From assembly GCF_901687125.1 (NCBI RefSeq), contig NZ_CABFJY010000044.1, positions 62,001 through 126,000 of the forward strand: a stretch of 64,000 nucleotides of DNA. Reading direction: 5' to 3'. This stretch comes from Actinobacillus vicugnae (lineage in GTDB: Bacteria; Pseudomonadota; Gammaproteobacteria; Enterobacterales; Pasteurellaceae). The position numbers were made by a program, and so were the translations under genes. Below the pieces are notes generated by a model that was not told the DNA's origin, did no database searches, and saw only the letters and a program-made list of their open reading frames with translations. Shown piece after piece: positions 63,845 through 64,000 of this stretch (its first letter is position 1; every line of letters begins with the position of its first letter).

Positions 63845-63900
63845 GAAGCGGTAAGATTTTGCCATAAATTTGCAAATTTTTGTGAAAATCTTACCGCTTT
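63845..63900. terminator. Inverted repeat with degenerate uptake-sequence core, upstream of dapB
   Basis: AAGCGGTAAGATTTT faces AAAATCTTACCGCTT around an AT-rich loop. It terminates the gene entering from the right edge. Confidence 0.65.
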
Positions 63901-63905
63901 GATAA

Positions 63906-64000
63906 CTATTGAGGCTTACGCCCCATTATTGCGATATGAACCGTAATCTCTTCTCTATCATGATAGAGATGTTTAGCTTGAATTTTAAACCAAAACCCCT
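63906..64000 (-). CDS. C-terminal end of an unidentified protein (partial)
   Basis: The minus-strand frame is open from the window edge and ends with TAG. It shows 31 codons, including [15 protein letters not shown] and ending AIMGRKPQ. I do not recognise the family from this short piece. The gene would lie upstream of dapB on the same strand, separated by the hairpin above. Confidence 0.5.
   Translation of the reverse strand, partial: GFWFKIQAKHLYHDREEITVHIAIMGRKPQ

Overview
The window is a chromosomal segment of a Pasteurellaceae bacterium. The 9-mer ACAAGCGGT (often ACAAGCGGTCA) recurs in both orientations through the chromosomal part, frequently as inverted pairs behind genes. This is the uptake signal sequence of the Actinobacillus pleuropneumoniae / Mannheimia / Haemophilus ducreyi subclade rather than of H. 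influenzae. A chromosomal nadV gene suggests a V-factor-independent member of that group. The species cannot be fixed from the sequence alone.

Layout. 1-6.9 kb: end of rimP, then nusA-infB-rbfA-truB and the lytic transglycosylase gene mltB. 7-16.4 kb: dld, a DUF1508 gene, pta-ackA, cpdB and nadV. 16.8-25.8 kb: an inovirus (filamentous phage) inserted at the chromosome-dimer resolution site dif. 26-35 kb: an OmpP2-type porin, priC, galU, a gutted phosphomannomutase gene, csrA-alaS, uspA, fnr and sspAB. 35.4-43 kb: purE-ansA-purK, aspC, pepP and uvrB. 43.2-45.9 kb: an EfeOB iron-acquisition operon behind CRP-like and Fur-like sites, with only the soluble N-terminal part of the FTR1/EfeU permease. 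46-47.4 kb: a decayed patch (NTF2-like, LysR and SMR-efflux remnants). 47.6-53.1 kb: rnaM, a DNA glycosylase, an exported SAM hydroxide adenosyltransferase, sbcB and asnS. 53.6-64 kb: epmB facing efp, glnS, slt, hpt, a GT8 glycosyltransferase, metB and dapB.

The inovirus is the notable system. Its organisation parallels Vibrio cholerae CTXphi/RS1, although its Rep and structural proteins look like a different lineage. One complete 6,518-bp unit (16811-23328) carries an orphan ORF, a divergent ribbon-helix-helix repressor, a gene II-type Rep, a ssDNA-binding protein, small coat proteins, the major coat protein, a pIII-like adsorption protein, a pVI-like protein, Zot/pI and an unknown cysteine-rich exported protein in the position ctxAB occupies in CTXphi. 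It is followed directly by a second copy of only the replication/regulation module (23329-25777), like an RS1 satellite. The two 2,449-bp copies show no difference that I could find. Each copy starts with a forked hairpin made of two opposed Xer half-site pairs, the architecture used by CTXphi for single-stranded integration. Each copy ends in a dif-type site: a degenerate internal one at 19245, and an apparently intact chromosomal dif at 25763-25790. The module is therefore bounded on both sides by Xer substrates. Two 18-bp palindromic operators, the first overlapping a CRP-like site, lie between repressor and rep. No secretin gene is present, so virions would have to leave through a host secretin.

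There are no rRNA or tRNA genes, CRISPR arrays or insertion sequences that I can recognise.
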